34,604 bases of DNA from JACJYE01 sp964432875 (GTDB taxonomy: Bacteria > Bacteroidota > Bacteroidia > Chitinophagales > Saprospiraceae). Positions 7,947 through 16,383 of the stretch are shown in pieces; within the stretch, counting starts at the first letter, position 1; every line of letters starts with the position of its first letter. The stretch covers positions 1-34,604 of the forward strand of contig CAYSPJ010000050.1 of NCBI GenBank assembly GCA_964432875.1, written 5' to 3'. Under the pieces are notes generated by a model. That model ran no database searches. It was not told the origin of the DNA and saw nothing but the letters and a program-made list of their open reading frames with translations. The translations under genes and the position numbers were made by a program.

Positions 7947-8582
7947 TTACCTGGCTTTACTCACCCAGGGGTTGCCCCGCAGGGAAAAGCGCCAGTGCCA
8001 AGCGGCGCATTCTTCAGCATAAGCGACGCCGACCCGGGGCCCAGCGAGGATATCTGATGGGGAGATGGAAAGCCCCCGGCATTCCAGCCATATTGGGCTG
8101 TCTGCTTGCAGCATATCCATACCGCTTTGGTTGGCCTTGATGCCAAGTGCCTGGCTCAACACCCCTGGGCCGGCTGAAAGGCGGGGTCCCAACTGGCCCA
8201 GCCCACGCCGACGCAACATCAATGGTATATTGTCAACAGGTTCGATAGCGCGCACCAGCACTGCGTGCGGCACGCCTTCTGGGGCGGTTACGATGTTGAA
8301 TAAATGGTGCATGCCATAACATAAATAGATGTAAGCATGGCCACCTTCGGCATACATCACCTTAGTGCGCTCGGTGAAACGGTAGTTGTACGCATGGCAA
8401 GCTTTGTCGTCTGGCCCGCGATAGGCCTCAACCTCCACGATTTTACCAAGGGCGAGTTGCCCGTCGAAATTGGTGGCCAGGAATTTGCCCAACAAATCGC
8501 GGCTCACCGCCAGTACGTCGGGCCGAGTAAAAAAATCTCGGCCCAGGCGCTGTACTTTGTCGATAAGTCTGGGTTGTGGCAT
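7947..8582 (-). CDS. DNA-3-methyladenine glycosylase (AAG/MPG family)
   Basis: A 211-residue protein covering the whole family. Visible motifs are FFTRPDVLAVSRDLLGK at the N-terminus, KIVEVEAYRGPDDKACHAY with the catalytic glutamate, YIYLCYGMHHLFNIV, and AVLVRAIEP, then the loop GPGVLSQALGI. These enzymes excise alkylated or deaminated purines such as 3-methyladenine and hypoxanthine to start base excision repair in the cytoplasm. It ends 56 bases before the DUF5103 gene and starts 82 bases after the guaB stop, so co-transcription with neighbours is possible but not shown. Confidence 0.93.
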   Translation of the reverse strand: MPQPRLIDKVQRLGRDFFTRPDVLAVSRDLLGKFLATNFDGQLALGKIVEVEAYRGPDDKACHAYNYRFTERTKVMYAEGGHAYIYLCYGMHHLFNIVTAPEGVPHAVLVRAIEPVDNIPLMLRRRGLGQLGPRLSAGPGVLSQALGIKANQSGMDMLQADSPIWLECRGLSISPSDILAGPRVGVAYAEECAAWHWRFSLRGNPWVSKAR

Positions 8583-8664
8583 CGGTCCTCTTTGCTAGAT
8601 TTGCTATCAAAGCTTCAATCAGGCCTTAGCATCAGGCCCTTCTATTTGCCTATACTCACCATCC

Positions 8665-10146
8665 CTACCTCCGGCTATAATTCGGAGACTCCTTCGTGAT
8701 GGTAATATTATGTGGGTGGCTTTCCAGGATGCCCGAGCTGGTGATTTTAACAAAATGAGCTTGCTGCAAAGCTTCGATATTGGCCGCCCCGCAATAGCCC
8801 ATGCCGGCGCGCAGGCCGCCAATGTATTGTACCATCACCTCCGCCACCGAGCCTTTATAGGGCACGCGGCCTTCAATGCCCTCGGGCACGAGCTTTTTGA
8901 TATCGTCTTCTACATCCTGGAAATAGCGGTCTTTAGAGCCTTGCTGCATGGCACCCAGGGAGCCCATGCCCCGATACACCTTAAACTTGCGGCCTTCGAA
9001 GATGATGGTTTCGCCAGGAGCTTCCTCTACGCCGGCAAATAAGCTGCCCGCCATAATTGTGCTGGCACCAGCGGCCAGCGCTTTGGCAATATCGCCAGTA
9101 TAACGGATCCCGCCATCGCCGACGATGGGTATCCCCATCCCTTTTACGCCCTGGGAAGCATAGTAGATGGCCGACAATTGAGGGACGCCCACCCCCGCAA
9201 CGACGCGGGTAGTGCAGATAGAACCAGGGCCCACCCCAACTTTGATGCCATCAGCACCGGCTTCGGCCAGGGCCCTGGCACCCTCAGCGGTAGCTACATT
9301 CCCGCCGATGATTTGGAGGTCAGGGAAATGCCCTTTGGCTTGCCTGACGGCATCCAGTACCCCGCGCGAGTGGCCGTGGGCAGTATCAATGATGACTACA
9401 TCCACATTCACCCGTACTAAAGCCTCAATGCGCGCGAGCATATCGCTGGTGACGCCTACAGCGGCACCGACCACCAGGCGCCCCAAAGAGTCTTTGCAGG
9501 AATTGGGGTAATCCTGCACCTTCATAATGTCTTTATAGGTGATCAGCCCCACCAGGGTCCGGTCTTTGTCCACAACCGGGAGTTTTTCAATCTTATAGCC
9601 CTGAAGTATCTCGCGGGCTTGTTCCAGGGTAGTGCCAATCGGTGCTGTCACCAGGCTTTCCGTGGTCATCAGTTCTCGTACTGGCCGGGAAAGGCGGTTT
9701 TCAAAGCGCAGATCGCGGTTGGTGAGGATGCCCCGGAGCTTGTTGTGCTCATCGACGATAGGGATGCCGCCAATTTTGAATTGCTTCATCAAGGCCATAG
9801 CATCGCCCACTAGCGCATCTTCAGTGAGGGTGACCGGATCGACGATCATGCCGCTTTCTGAGCGTTTGACGCTGCGCACTTGCTCCGCCTGCTCGGCGAT
9901 ATTCATGTTTTTATGGATGATGCCGATACCCCCCATCCGGGCAATGGCAATAGCGAGTTTGTTTTCGGTCACCGTATCCATGGCGGCGGAAACAATGGGC
10001 GCGTTAAGGCGGAGGCCCCGCGTGAGCTGAGTGCTTATATCCACTTCGCGGGGGAGTACTTCAGAATATGCTGGCACCAGCAGTACATCATCAAAGGTGA
10101 GGCCCTCGATGAAAAGTTTATCCTGTGTTGTTTTTTCTTTTTCCAT
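8665..10146 (-). CDS. guaB: Inosine-5'-monophosphate dehydrogenase
   Basis: About 493 residues from the ATG at 10146, oxidising IMP to XMP with NAD in guanine nucleotide synthesis. It opens GLTFDDVLLVPAYSEVLPRE. Two CBS domains follow at roughly residues 95-215 (MKQFKIGGIPIVDEHNKLRG and GYKIEKLPVVDKDRTLVGL). The catalytic barrel carries GPGSICTTRVVAGVG with active-site Cys311, then GDGGIRYTGDIAKALAAGA and GYCGAANI. An upstream in-frame ATG at 10170 was rejected because the extra residues are not family-like and overlap a promoter-like TACCTTTG box. It is divergent from tadA. Confidence 0.96.
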   Translation of the reverse strand: MEKEKTTQDKLFIEGLTFDDVLLVPAYSEVLPREVDISTQLTRGLRLNAPIVSAAMDTVTENKLAIAIARMGGIGIIHKNMNIAEQAEQVRSVKRSESGMIVDPVTLTEDALVGDAMALMKQFKIGGIPIVDEHNKLRGILTNRDLRFENRLSRPVRELMTTESLVTAPIGTTLEQAREILQGYKIEKLPVVDKDRTLVGLITYKDIMKVQDYPNSCKDSLGRLVVGAAVGVTSDMLARIEALVRVNVDVVIIDTAHGHSRGVLDAVRQAKGHFPDLQIIGGNVATAEGARALAEAGADGIKVGVGPGSICTTRVVAGVGVPQLSAIYYASQGVKGMGIPIVGDGGIRYTGDIAKALAAGASTIMAGSLFAGVEEAPGETIIFEGRKFKVYRGMGSLGAMQQGSKDRYFQDVEDDIKKLVPEGIEGRVPYKGSVAEVMVQYIGGLRAGMGYCGAANIEALQQAHFVKITSSGILESHPHNITITKESPNYSRR

Positions 10147-10149
10147 GCG

Positions 10150-10157
10150 CAAAGGTA
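10150..10157 (-). promoter_or_regulatory. Promoter -7 box candidate for guaB
   Basis: On the minus strand the sequence TACCTTTG fits the Bacteroidota -7 consensus TAnnTTTG. It ends only three bases before the guaB ATG, so transcription would begin at or next to the start codon. A T-rich stretch lies upstream, but no clear -33 TTTG at the usual spacing was confirmed. Confidence 0.4.
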
Positions 10158-10334
10158 CATAAATCGGCAAAAAATAAAAAAGCTGCGCTCGAATAAATCA
10201 GCGGTTGACCCAAATGTGCCCGGTGGCAAGCCTGGAAGAAATGGCTTGAGGGTATCAACCACCATGATTTTGTTCGTACCTTAGCCCCTGCTCACGGGCA
10301 GGGCACGAGCTGCCTGCCCCAAAAAAGAATACTC

Positions 10335-10784
10335 ATGCTCAGTATTTTTAGCGACGAACATTTCATGCGCCAGGCTTTGCAACAGGCTGAGCTGGCCTAC
10401 GAAAAAGGCGAGATACCCGTCGGGGCAGTAGTGGTTTGCCAAAACCAGATCATTGCCCGCGCCTACAATCAGACAGAACTGCTGCGCGATGTCACGGCTC
10501 ATGCCGAAGTGCTGGCCATCACGGCGGCAGCTAACTATTTGAATAGCAAATACCTGGCAGAATGTACCATGTACATCACCCTGGAGCCCTGCGTGATGTG
10601 TGCTGGGGCTTTGTTTTGGTCGCAGATAGGGAGGCTGGTCTATGGCGCAACGGATGAAAAAAGAGGATTCATGCGCTACGGGAAATCACTGTTACACCCC
10701 AAGACCCAGGTAGAATACGGCGTATTGATGGAAGAATGTAGCCTGCCGCTCAAGGCCTTTTTCCGTAACCGGCGGAACAGGTGA
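10335..10784 (+). CDS. tadA: tRNA-specific adenosine deaminase (A34 to I34)
   Basis: A 149-residue zinc deaminase of the CDA fold. The metal and proton-shuttle motif is HAEV (His56, Glu58), and the second zinc motif is PCVMC (Cys86, Cys89) in TLEPCVMCAGALFWSQI. The N-terminal helix FMRQALQQAELAYEKGEIPVGAVVV is characteristic of TadA, which makes the wobble inosine of tRNA-Arg(ACG). The C-terminal FFRNRRNR fits the tRNA-binding tail. It is divergent from guaB. A short hairpin (GGGCAGG at 10296-10302 with CCTGCCC at 10313-10319) lies in its leader, and a TACCTTAG box (10277-10284) is a weak promoter candidate. Confidence 0.94.
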   Translation: MLSIFSDEHFMRQALQQAELAYEKGEIPVGAVVVCQNQIIARAYNQTELLRDVTAHAEVLAITAAANYLNSKYLAECTMYITLEPCVMCAGALFWSQIGRLVYGATDEKRGFMRYGKSLLHPKTQVEYGVLMEECSLPLKAFFRNRRNR

Positions 10785-10893
10785 CGTTAAAATCCGTTAA
10801 GCCTGGTTAAAGTATATTAAGGTGCGGGAATTACGTTGGAGAAAGTGTTTTATTTACAGCAGTTGTTGATAACCAAGCAAAAAATCACCTATT

Positions 10894-11439
10894 ATGAATG
10901 CTGTGAAAATTTCCCTTTTAGCCGCTACTGCCCTGTTCCTGATCAGCGCCTGCGGCCCAAGCCTCAAGCCCTTTACCCAAGAGCTCTACCAACAAAACCA
11001 ATGGACGGAACGGGAGCTGAAAGGCATCCAATTTTACCTCTCTGACGACATCGTCCTGACCAGAGCGCTTTCCGGCGGCACCTCGGAAATCACCTCGGGC
11101 AAAGTCAAGATCGTTGATGGGCGGCGGGTGGAAGAGGTCGTCATCCCCCGCAATACTCCGGGCGTATTGATGTTTATCCCTAAAGAAGACCGCCTGGCCA
11201 TCAGCTTTGAAGAAGGGGGGCGCGAGCGCTTCCTCATTTTTGGCCCCAACCCCAAGGTGGGCAGCCGCTACGTCTTGATGGGTTCTGAATGGACTCGCCA
11301 GGGCGGTACCGTCACTTATGAAGGCAAAAAATGGGAGGTGAGTAGCTCGAGCGCCTACGCCAGCCTGCTCATCAACCTAAAGAAAGTCAATCGGGTGATG
11401 ACGGAATCCCGCCGTGCTACGGGGCGTCGCATTGGATAA
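10894..11439 (+). CDS. Unknown lipoprotein, 181 residues
   Basis: The N-terminus is a lipoprotein signal: hydrophobic residues 5-18 ending in LISAC, with Cys20 the predicted lipidated residue. The mature part has a beta-rich look (GIQFYLSDDIVLTRAL, GVLMFIPKEDRLAISFEEG) and ends in a basic tail (ESRRATGRRIG). I do not recognise a named domain. The gene follows tadA after 109 bases and is closed by a strong hairpin. Proteins of this general shape are common as uncharacterised Bacteroidota lipoproteins. No function is proposed. Confidence 0.75.
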   Translation: MNAVKISLLAATALFLISACGPSLKPFTQELYQQNQWTERELKGIQFYLSDDIVLTRALSGGTSEITSGKVKIVDGRRVEEVVIPRNTPGVLMFIPKEDRLAISFEEGGRERFLIFGPNPKVGSRYVLMGSEWTRQGGTVTYEGKKWEVSSSSAYASLLINLKKVNRVMTESRRATGRRIG

Positions 11440-11458
11440 TCCTTCGTTCTAGTTATTA

Positions 11459-11490
11459 GGCCCCGGAGCGCGCTCAAGCGCTCCGGGGCC
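11459..11490. terminator. 13-bp perfect hairpin between convergent genes
   Basis: GGCCCCGGAGCGC (11459-11471) pairs perfectly with GCGCTCCGGGGCC (11478-11490) around a six-base loop. It lies 20 bases after the lipoprotein stop and before the converging pcm gene. There is no T-run, so it may be a bidirectional terminator or an RNA-stabilising hairpin. Confidence 0.6.
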
Positions 11491-11572
11491 CCGATAAGGT
11501 TGTGGTTCCTGAAATCACGTTGACTATGTTTGGCGCGAAAGGTATAACCAGCCGGTGATGAAAAGCAGCGCT

Positions 11573-12223
11573 TCAGTCACCCCGCTCCAGCCCTTTCAAA
11601 AAGGGCACAAAGCGGAAAGCTGCCAAGGGGGTATCTTCATATTCCTCCTCCGATATACGGGTGATGAGGTGCATGCGCTGTGCCGTCTCGCCCACGGGTA
11701 TGACTAGCTTGCCGCCTATCGCCAACTGGTCCAGCAGCGGCTCGGGTACCACCGGTGCCCCGGCAGTGACGATGATTTTGTCAAAAGGGGCAAACTCGGG
11801 CAAGCCTCTGGAGCCGTCGCGCAGATAACAGCGGATGTTGCCCAGCTTCAGCTCCTTCAGTAAAGCCTTGGTCCTCAAGTAGAGGGTTTCCTGCCGCTCG
11901 ACGGTATAGACCCTCGCCCCCAACATCGCCAGTAAGGCTGCCTGATAGCCGGAGCCAGTGCCGATTTCCAATACCTTGTCTCGTTTTTTGATGCCGAGCA
12001 GCACGGTTTGGTACGCTACCGTGAAGGGCTGAGATATCGTCTGTTCGCAGCCAATGGGGAAAGGCTTATCCAGATAAGCCTGCTCCTCGAAAGCCTTGTC
12101 CAGAAAGAAATGGCGTGGCAAGGCTTCCATCGCTGCAAGCACCTGCTCATCGCTGATGCCCTTTTTGCGTAGCTCGTTGATGAGCCGCTTGCGCATGCCT
12201 TTGTGCCGATAGCTATCTTCCAC
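11573..12223 (-). CDS. pcm: Protein-L-isoaspartate O-methyltransferase
   Basis: A 216-residue SAM-dependent methyltransferase that repairs isoaspartyl damage in proteins. It has the substrate-side motif VLAAMEALPRHFFLD, then QTISQPFTVAYQT, SAM motif I VLEIGTGSGYQAALLA, the acidic motif YTVERQ, and the post-I stretch DKIIVTAGAPVVPEPLLDQL followed by GGKLVIPVG. Length and order are normal for the family. The gene is on the minus strand, 46 bases after the preceding lipoprotein gene, with its own promoter-like TATCTTTG box between the two, so it is probably transcribed separately. Confidence 0.94.
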   Translation of the reverse strand: MEDSYRHKGMRKRLINELRKKGISDEQVLAAMEALPRHFFLDKAFEEQAYLDKPFPIGCEQTISQPFTVAYQTVLLGIKKRDKVLEIGTGSGYQAALLAMLGARVYTVERQETLYLRTKALLKELKLGNIRCYLRDGSRGLPEFAPFDKIIVTAGAPVVPEPLLDQLAIGGKLVIPVGETAQRMHLITRISEEEYEDTPLAAFRFVPFLKGLERGD

Positions 12224-12239
12224 CTTTCTGGCTTTTACA

Positions 12240-12247
12240 CAAAGATA
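12240..12247 (-). promoter_or_regulatory. Promoter -7 box candidate for pcm
   Basis: Minus-strand TATCTTTG matches the Bacteroidota -7 consensus TAnnTTTG and ends 16 bases before the pcm ATG. It falls in the 46-base gap after the unknown lipoprotein gene. No clear -33 element was identified. Confidence 0.45.
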
Positions 12248-12269
12248 AAGCTGCTGATCTGTGCAGCCA

Positions 12270-12962
12270 TTATCTTACACTGATGAAGAAAGCTCGCTTC
12301 TGCTCCAGCGCTTGGCGATAATTGGCGATGGTTTGATCATCAGCCATGCCTTCCGTGATTTCGTCGAATACGTCCAGGTTATTATCCTCGATATTGAAAG
12401 TGTAGAAGACGTTACCGAGGTCTGCTTCGACCGGCGGGGGGAAGAGGTCCTGGATCGCACAATCATCGGAATCAGAGAAGAAGATCAAGCTGACCGCCCG
12501 TTCGGGGTTGAGCATGAAGACGTAGTTGCCTCGCTGCTTGAGCTGAAAACCGACGCGTAAGTTGTAGCTGTTGTCGGGGCAGCCATAGCCCAGGAGCGCC
12601 TCTCCGTTTTGGGGGAAAAGATCATCTCGGCTGGCTTCGCCCGATTGCACGAAGATGTCAAAACGGTCAATCGAAACGGGAAATGGTTCGATCGAGAGGA
12701 TGTCCAACTTCGCCGTGACGTTGAAAGTGGCATTCCGGATGAGGATGTCTGCCCCCGTCTGCTGATCTTTCAAGGTCTTGCCGGGGAGGCTGGCCTCCAC
12801 CCAGAAGATATCTCCAGTGCTGTATTGCTTTTTAACCGTGCCTAGATTCAGGCTTTTTTCAAAAAAGTAAATATCTCTTACTGGCTGGTTACTTTCCAGT
12901 TTACAGCCCCAGGTGCTTAACAAAAGCAGGGCGCTGATGACCATCAAAAATCTGTTTTTCAT
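12270..12962 (-). CDS. Unknown lipoprotein downstream of the ASPIC pair
   Basis: About 230 residues from the ATG at 12962; an in-frame ATG at 12986 was set aside because the later one gives a clean signal sequence. The signal MKNRFLMVISALLLLSTWGC has a slightly unusual lipobox with Trp, and lipidation at Cys20 is predicted. The mature part is beta-rich with acidic patches (FFSDSDDCAIQDLFPPP, FNIEDNNLDVFDEITEG). Two further cysteines (in GYGCPDNSY and DDCAIQ) could form a disulfide. No domain is recognised. It begins 29 bases after the stop of the second ASPIC/UnbV gene on the same strand, so it is probably co-transcribed and exported to the same envelope layer. Confidence 0.7.
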   Translation of the reverse strand: MKNRFLMVISALLLLSTWGCKLESNQPVRDIYFFEKSLNLGTVKKQYSTGDIFWVEASLPGKTLKDQQTGADILIRNATFNVTAKLDILSIEPFPVSIDRFDIFVQSGEASRDDLFPQNGEALLGYGCPDNSYNLRVGFQLKQRGNYVFMLNPERAVSLIFFSDSDDCAIQDLFPPPVEADLGNVFYTFNIEDNNLDVFDEITEGMADDQTIANYRQALEQKRAFFISVR

Positions 12963-12991
12963 AATACGTATTTTTGCTTTAGACAAAAGGT

Positions 12992-15900
12992 TTACAAGGG
13001 GGCCTTCTTCTGGCTTTGTGGGCGCACAACCATGGCGGAATCGTTATTCCGGGCAATGATGAAGCAGTCCTTCCCGCCAATGGAGATAGGCGCGATGCGG
13101 CGCACCTGCCCTTTGATGCGCAAGCCGCCGAACGGCCAAACTTCGAAGGCATTATCGGTGCCGATTGATAAAACGTTGCCGAAGCTGGCGTCGTAGCGGC
13201 CCAGCTCGATATTGTTTTCGTAGAAATTGCCGCCCAGCAATACTTCCTGTCGGCCGTCGCCATTCAGATCGTATAAGGCAGCAGCTTTCAAAGCAGAAAA
13301 CTGCAGCCGGTCGGGCAGGATGTGGGGCTTGAAATTCAGGCCGCCGGTGTTTTCAAACAGGATACTGGGGCTGGTATTGAACTCGAGCAGTTCGGCAGCG
13401 GCTAATTTCTCTTCCCCAAAAAGCTCGTCGAGGTTGGCAGCAGCAAAATCTTTGGCAAAGAGGTAGCGCTTTTTGAGCGAGACCAACTGCTTGGTCAGTT
13501 CTTTGTATGTGGCAAAGGGTTGTTCACGGCCTTCGAGATAGTAAGTCATGATCTGCTCGATCTGCTCATTGTCGTCAAAGTCATTCACGTAGAGGCGCAC
13601 GGGTTCTTCGAGGCTAGGGCGGAGCTTGGAGTTCTGGCCGAGGTTGCCGGCCAGGATGTCCAGGTCGCCATCCTGATCGAAATCGTGTAGGAGCACGAAG
13701 TTCCACCAGCCTTTCATCTCGTTGAGCTCGCGCCGTATCAGGCGGCCGCCTTCATTGATGAAGATTTGGATGGGCTTCCATTCCACTGCCAGGATCAAGT
13801 CCAGGTCGCCGTCTTGGTCGAGGTCGGCCCAGGCTCCATTTTTTACCAGGCCCACATCTTGCAGGCCCTCGGCAGCTTGAAAGGTGACATCTTCAAACTG
13901 GCCATTGCCTTTATTCAGGAACAAATAGGAAGATGGCGTTTTACCGTAATTCCAGGGCACGGCGCGGGCGCCGAAGAAGATATCCACCAGGCCATCGCCG
14001 TTGAAATCGCCAGCCAATACGCAGGAAGCAGTCAGGAAAGCGCCTGGGAAGATGCCTTTAGCAGCGGTAAAGTTGCCCTTGCCGTCGTTGAGGTAAGCCC
14101 GTTGGCTCAAGGCCTCATGCTGGTCCCAATATTCATTACCGCCGCTGGCGACGACCAGGTCGAGGTCGCCGTCGTTGTCTAAATCTACAAAGGCGGCGTC
14201 CACATCTTCGAAGAGGCTGTCCTGGAGGATGGCTGCCGGGGTGCGCTCGGCGAATTTGCCATTGGGCAACTGGATGAACAAGCGGCTCTGCCGCCGCTTG
14301 GAAGAGCCGAGGAAAACATCCTCCAGCCCATCGCCATTCACATCGCCGATGGCCAGGGCAGGGCCTTCGGCTGAGACCATGTGGGGGATGAGTATCTCGC
14401 GGTTAAACTCCACGAAAGGGTTTTCCTGGTGGACGTAATCCAGCCCAGCCTCCTGGGTGATGTCGATGAGGTCCCAGCCGGGCTGGGGGAGTTGGCGCAG
14501 CGCAGCATAGTCAAATTTTGGCAGGCCAGCCTTCCATCCCAGCTTGTGGCGGCGGTTGTAGGGTAGGCCGTCCAGGCGCTGGTAAGTCTGGTCGGGCCAG
14601 ATCAACAGGATGGAATCGACCTGGGCGGTGTCGCCGATACCGAGATGCAAACCGAATTGAACGCTGGATTGGTAGCCGCGGGCAGGGAAGTTTTGGTAAA
14701 ATAGCTTCTCCTGGCCCTTGTAAACCAGCGCGCTGGCCCCGATAGCGTCGACATTCTGGGGCGGGCCCTGGAAATCGAGCGCCAGATAGTTGCTGCCCGG
14801 GCGCCGCTTCTCCACTTCCAGGTTCTTATAGACAAAGGGCTCGTCTTCGATATTATTGACCACGATATCGAGGTCGCCGTCGTTGTCCAGGTCAGCATAC
14901 AAAGCGCCATTAGAGTAGGTATCGACGCCCCCTTTGACCATCTTGGCGAGGTCTTCAAACCGCAGCTGGCCGTTGTTGCGGAAAAAGCGGTTGGGCAGCT
15001 TGATGCGGGGCATCTGCTCGACCACCACCAAGTCGCCCTCCTCCAGGTTGTTGGTGTTCGCCTTGTAGCGGATTTCGTGGTCGGCTCGGAAGTTGACGTA
15101 GTCAATGTCGTTCATGCGGCGGGGGATGCCGTTGCTGATAAAAAGGTCTTTGTAGCCGTCATGGTCAAAGTCGAAGAAAAGCGGGGCCCAGGACCAGTCG
15201 GTAGCTTCGATGCCGGCGAAGAGGCCGATTTCGCTAAAGGTGCCGTCGCCGTTGTTCAACTGGAGGTTGTTGCGGGCATACTGGTGGTTGTAGCCATAGC
15301 CGAGCTTGAAGCTGAACAAGGCGAAGTCGTCTTCCGCTAAGGATGCCTTGAGAATCTTGGGGTCGGAGGGCAGCATGTCCAGCGAAATGATTTCGTTGAA
15401 GGCGTCGTTGTTGAGGTCGGCCATATCCACCCCCATCGAGAAGCGGCTGGTGTGCATGATCTGCTCGGTGAGCACCTCGCGGAAGGTGCCGTCGGCCTGG
15501 TTGATATAGAGGTAGTCGTTTTCGTGGAAGTCGTTGCCGATATAGATATCGGGCCAGCCATCGAGGTTTACATCTCCTATTGCCACCCCCAGTCCGTAGC
15601 CGATGACGGTGCTGATGATGCCGGCTTGCTCGGTCACATCGGTAAATTTGCCGCCGTCGTTACGCAGCAGTTTATCGCCCGACAAGGGGTGATTGGTCTG
15701 GGCAAATTCCTTGCGCTGGCCAAAAGTGCCGTTGGCGTGCAGGGAGTGGTTGAGCTGGTACATATCCAGGTCGCCATCGCCATCGTAGTCGAAGAAGACG
15801 GCTTGGGTAGAGAAGCCGATCAAGTCAAGCCCGTATTGAACCGCTTCATCTGCAAAGACGGGGATGCCGTTTTCGATACCCTGGCAGACGAATAATTGGT

Positions 15901-16348
15901 TTTGGCCAGTGATATTTTGGAAATCGCCCATTTGGGAGACATAGATGTCGGGCAGGCCATCGTTGTTGATGTCTACAACGACCGCGCCGGCCGTCCAGCC
16001 TTCCAAACCCTCTACGCCTGCCTCGGCAGTGACGTCTTTAAAGCGGAAGTTGCCCTGATTGAGGAAGAGTTTGTTGGGGCCCATGTTGCTGGTAAAATAG
16101 AGGTCGATGAGCCCATCCTGGTTGAAATCGGCGGCCACCGCACCACCGCCATTAAAGAAGTACATGTAATTGAAGACGTTAAACTCGCTGCTGGGCTTGA
16201 GCACGTTTTCGAAATCCAGGCCGGTAACATTTTTCCTGAGTAGTTCAAACTGATAGGCTTCTGGATTAGTCCGGCTGCAATTGAAGAGCAGCAAAATACT
16301 CAATAGTGCTGTCGCAGCGGTTTGGCTTATGCTTTGCTTCCATTCCAT
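12992..16348 (-). CDS. ASPIC/UnbV and FG-GAP repeat lipoprotein (second of tandem pair)
   Basis: About 1118 residues from the ATG at 16348. The longer frame to 16384 adds residues before the signal and would abut the previous gene. The signal ends LLLFNC, predicting a lipoprotein. An N-terminal FG-GAP/VCBS propeller holds calcium-type loops such as DFNQDGLID, DINNDGLPD and DYDGDGDLD. An ASPIC/UnbV domain lies at about 518-590 (AIGASALVYKGQE, ARGYQSSVQFGLHLGIGD, VDSILLIWPD), followed by a second set of repeats (DVNGDGLED, DFNGDGLVD, DLDQDGDLD). I count 13 such loops. The family is extracellular and of unsettled function; some members sit in Bacteroidota uptake loci. Same architecture as the gene before it. 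Confidence 0.88.
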   Translation of the reverse strand: MEWKQSISQTAATALLSILLLFNCSRTNPEAYQFELLRKNVTGLDFENVLKPSSEFNVFNYMYFFNGGGAVAADFNQDGLIDLYFTSNMGPNKLFLNQGNFRFKDVTAEAGVEGLEGWTAGAVVVDINNDGLPDIYVSQMGDFQNITGQNQLFVCQGIENGIPVFADEAVQYGLDLIGFSTQAVFFDYDGDGDLDMYQLNHSLHANGTFGQRKEFAQTNHPLSGDKLLRNDGGKFTDVTEQAGIISTVIGYGLGVAIGDVNLDGWPDIYIGNDFHENDYLYINQADGTFREVLTEQIMHTSRFSMGVDMADLNNDAFNEIISLDMLPSDPKILKASLAEDDFALFSFKLGYGYNHQYARNNLQLNNGDGTFSEIGLFAGIEATDWSWAPLFFDFDHDGYKDLFISNGIPRRMNDIDYVNFRADHEIRYKANTNNLEEGDLVVVEQMPRIKLPNRFFRNNGQLRFEDLAKMVKGGVDTYSNGALYADLDNDGDLDIVVNNIEDEPFVYKNLEVEKRRPGSNYLALDFQGPPQNVDAIGASALVYKGQEKLFYQNFPARGYQSSVQFGLHLGIGDTAQVDSILLIWPDQTYQRLDGLPYNRRHKLGWKAGLPKFDYAALRQLPQPGWDLIDITQEAGLDYVHQENPFVEFNREILIPHMVSAEGPALAIGDVNGDGLEDVFLGSSKRRQSRLFIQLPNGKFAERTPAAILQDSLFEDVDAAFVDLDNDGDLDLVVASGGNEYWDQHEALSQRAYLNDGKGNFTAAKGIFPGAFLTASCVLAGDFNGDGLVDIFFGARAVPWNYGKTPSSYLFLNKGNGQFEDVTFQAAEGLQDVGLVKNGAWADLDQDGDLDLILAVEWKPIQIFINEGGRLIRRELNEMKGWWNFVLLHDFDQDGDLDILAGNLGQNSKLRPSLEEPVRLYVNDFDDNEQIEQIMTYYLEGREQPFATYKELTKQLVSLKKRYLFAKDFAAANLDELFGEEKLAAAELLEFNTSPSILFENTGGLNFKPHILPDRLQFSALKAAALYDLNGDGRQEVLLGGNFYENNIELGRYDASFGNVLSIGTDNAFEVWPFGGLRIKGQVRRIAPISIGGKDCFIIARNNDSAMVVRPQSQKKAPL

Positions 16349-16383
16349 TATATTTCCATTTTTGGCTTTCCTACATGAATGCA

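Noticed and set aside
10296..10319. GGGCAGG/CCTGCCC hairpin as a terminator
   Set aside because: It lies in the leader of tadA and is followed by A, not T, on the plus strand; on the minus strand the T-run precedes the stem. It may be only a leader hairpin.
15452..15895. Plus-strand frame of 147 codons, with similar frames at 13766-14182, 17248-17628 and 18871-19449
   Set aside because: These are antisense shadows of the ASPIC/UnbV genes. Repeated DxDxDG codons give Val/Glu/Ala-rich frames without stops on the other strand.
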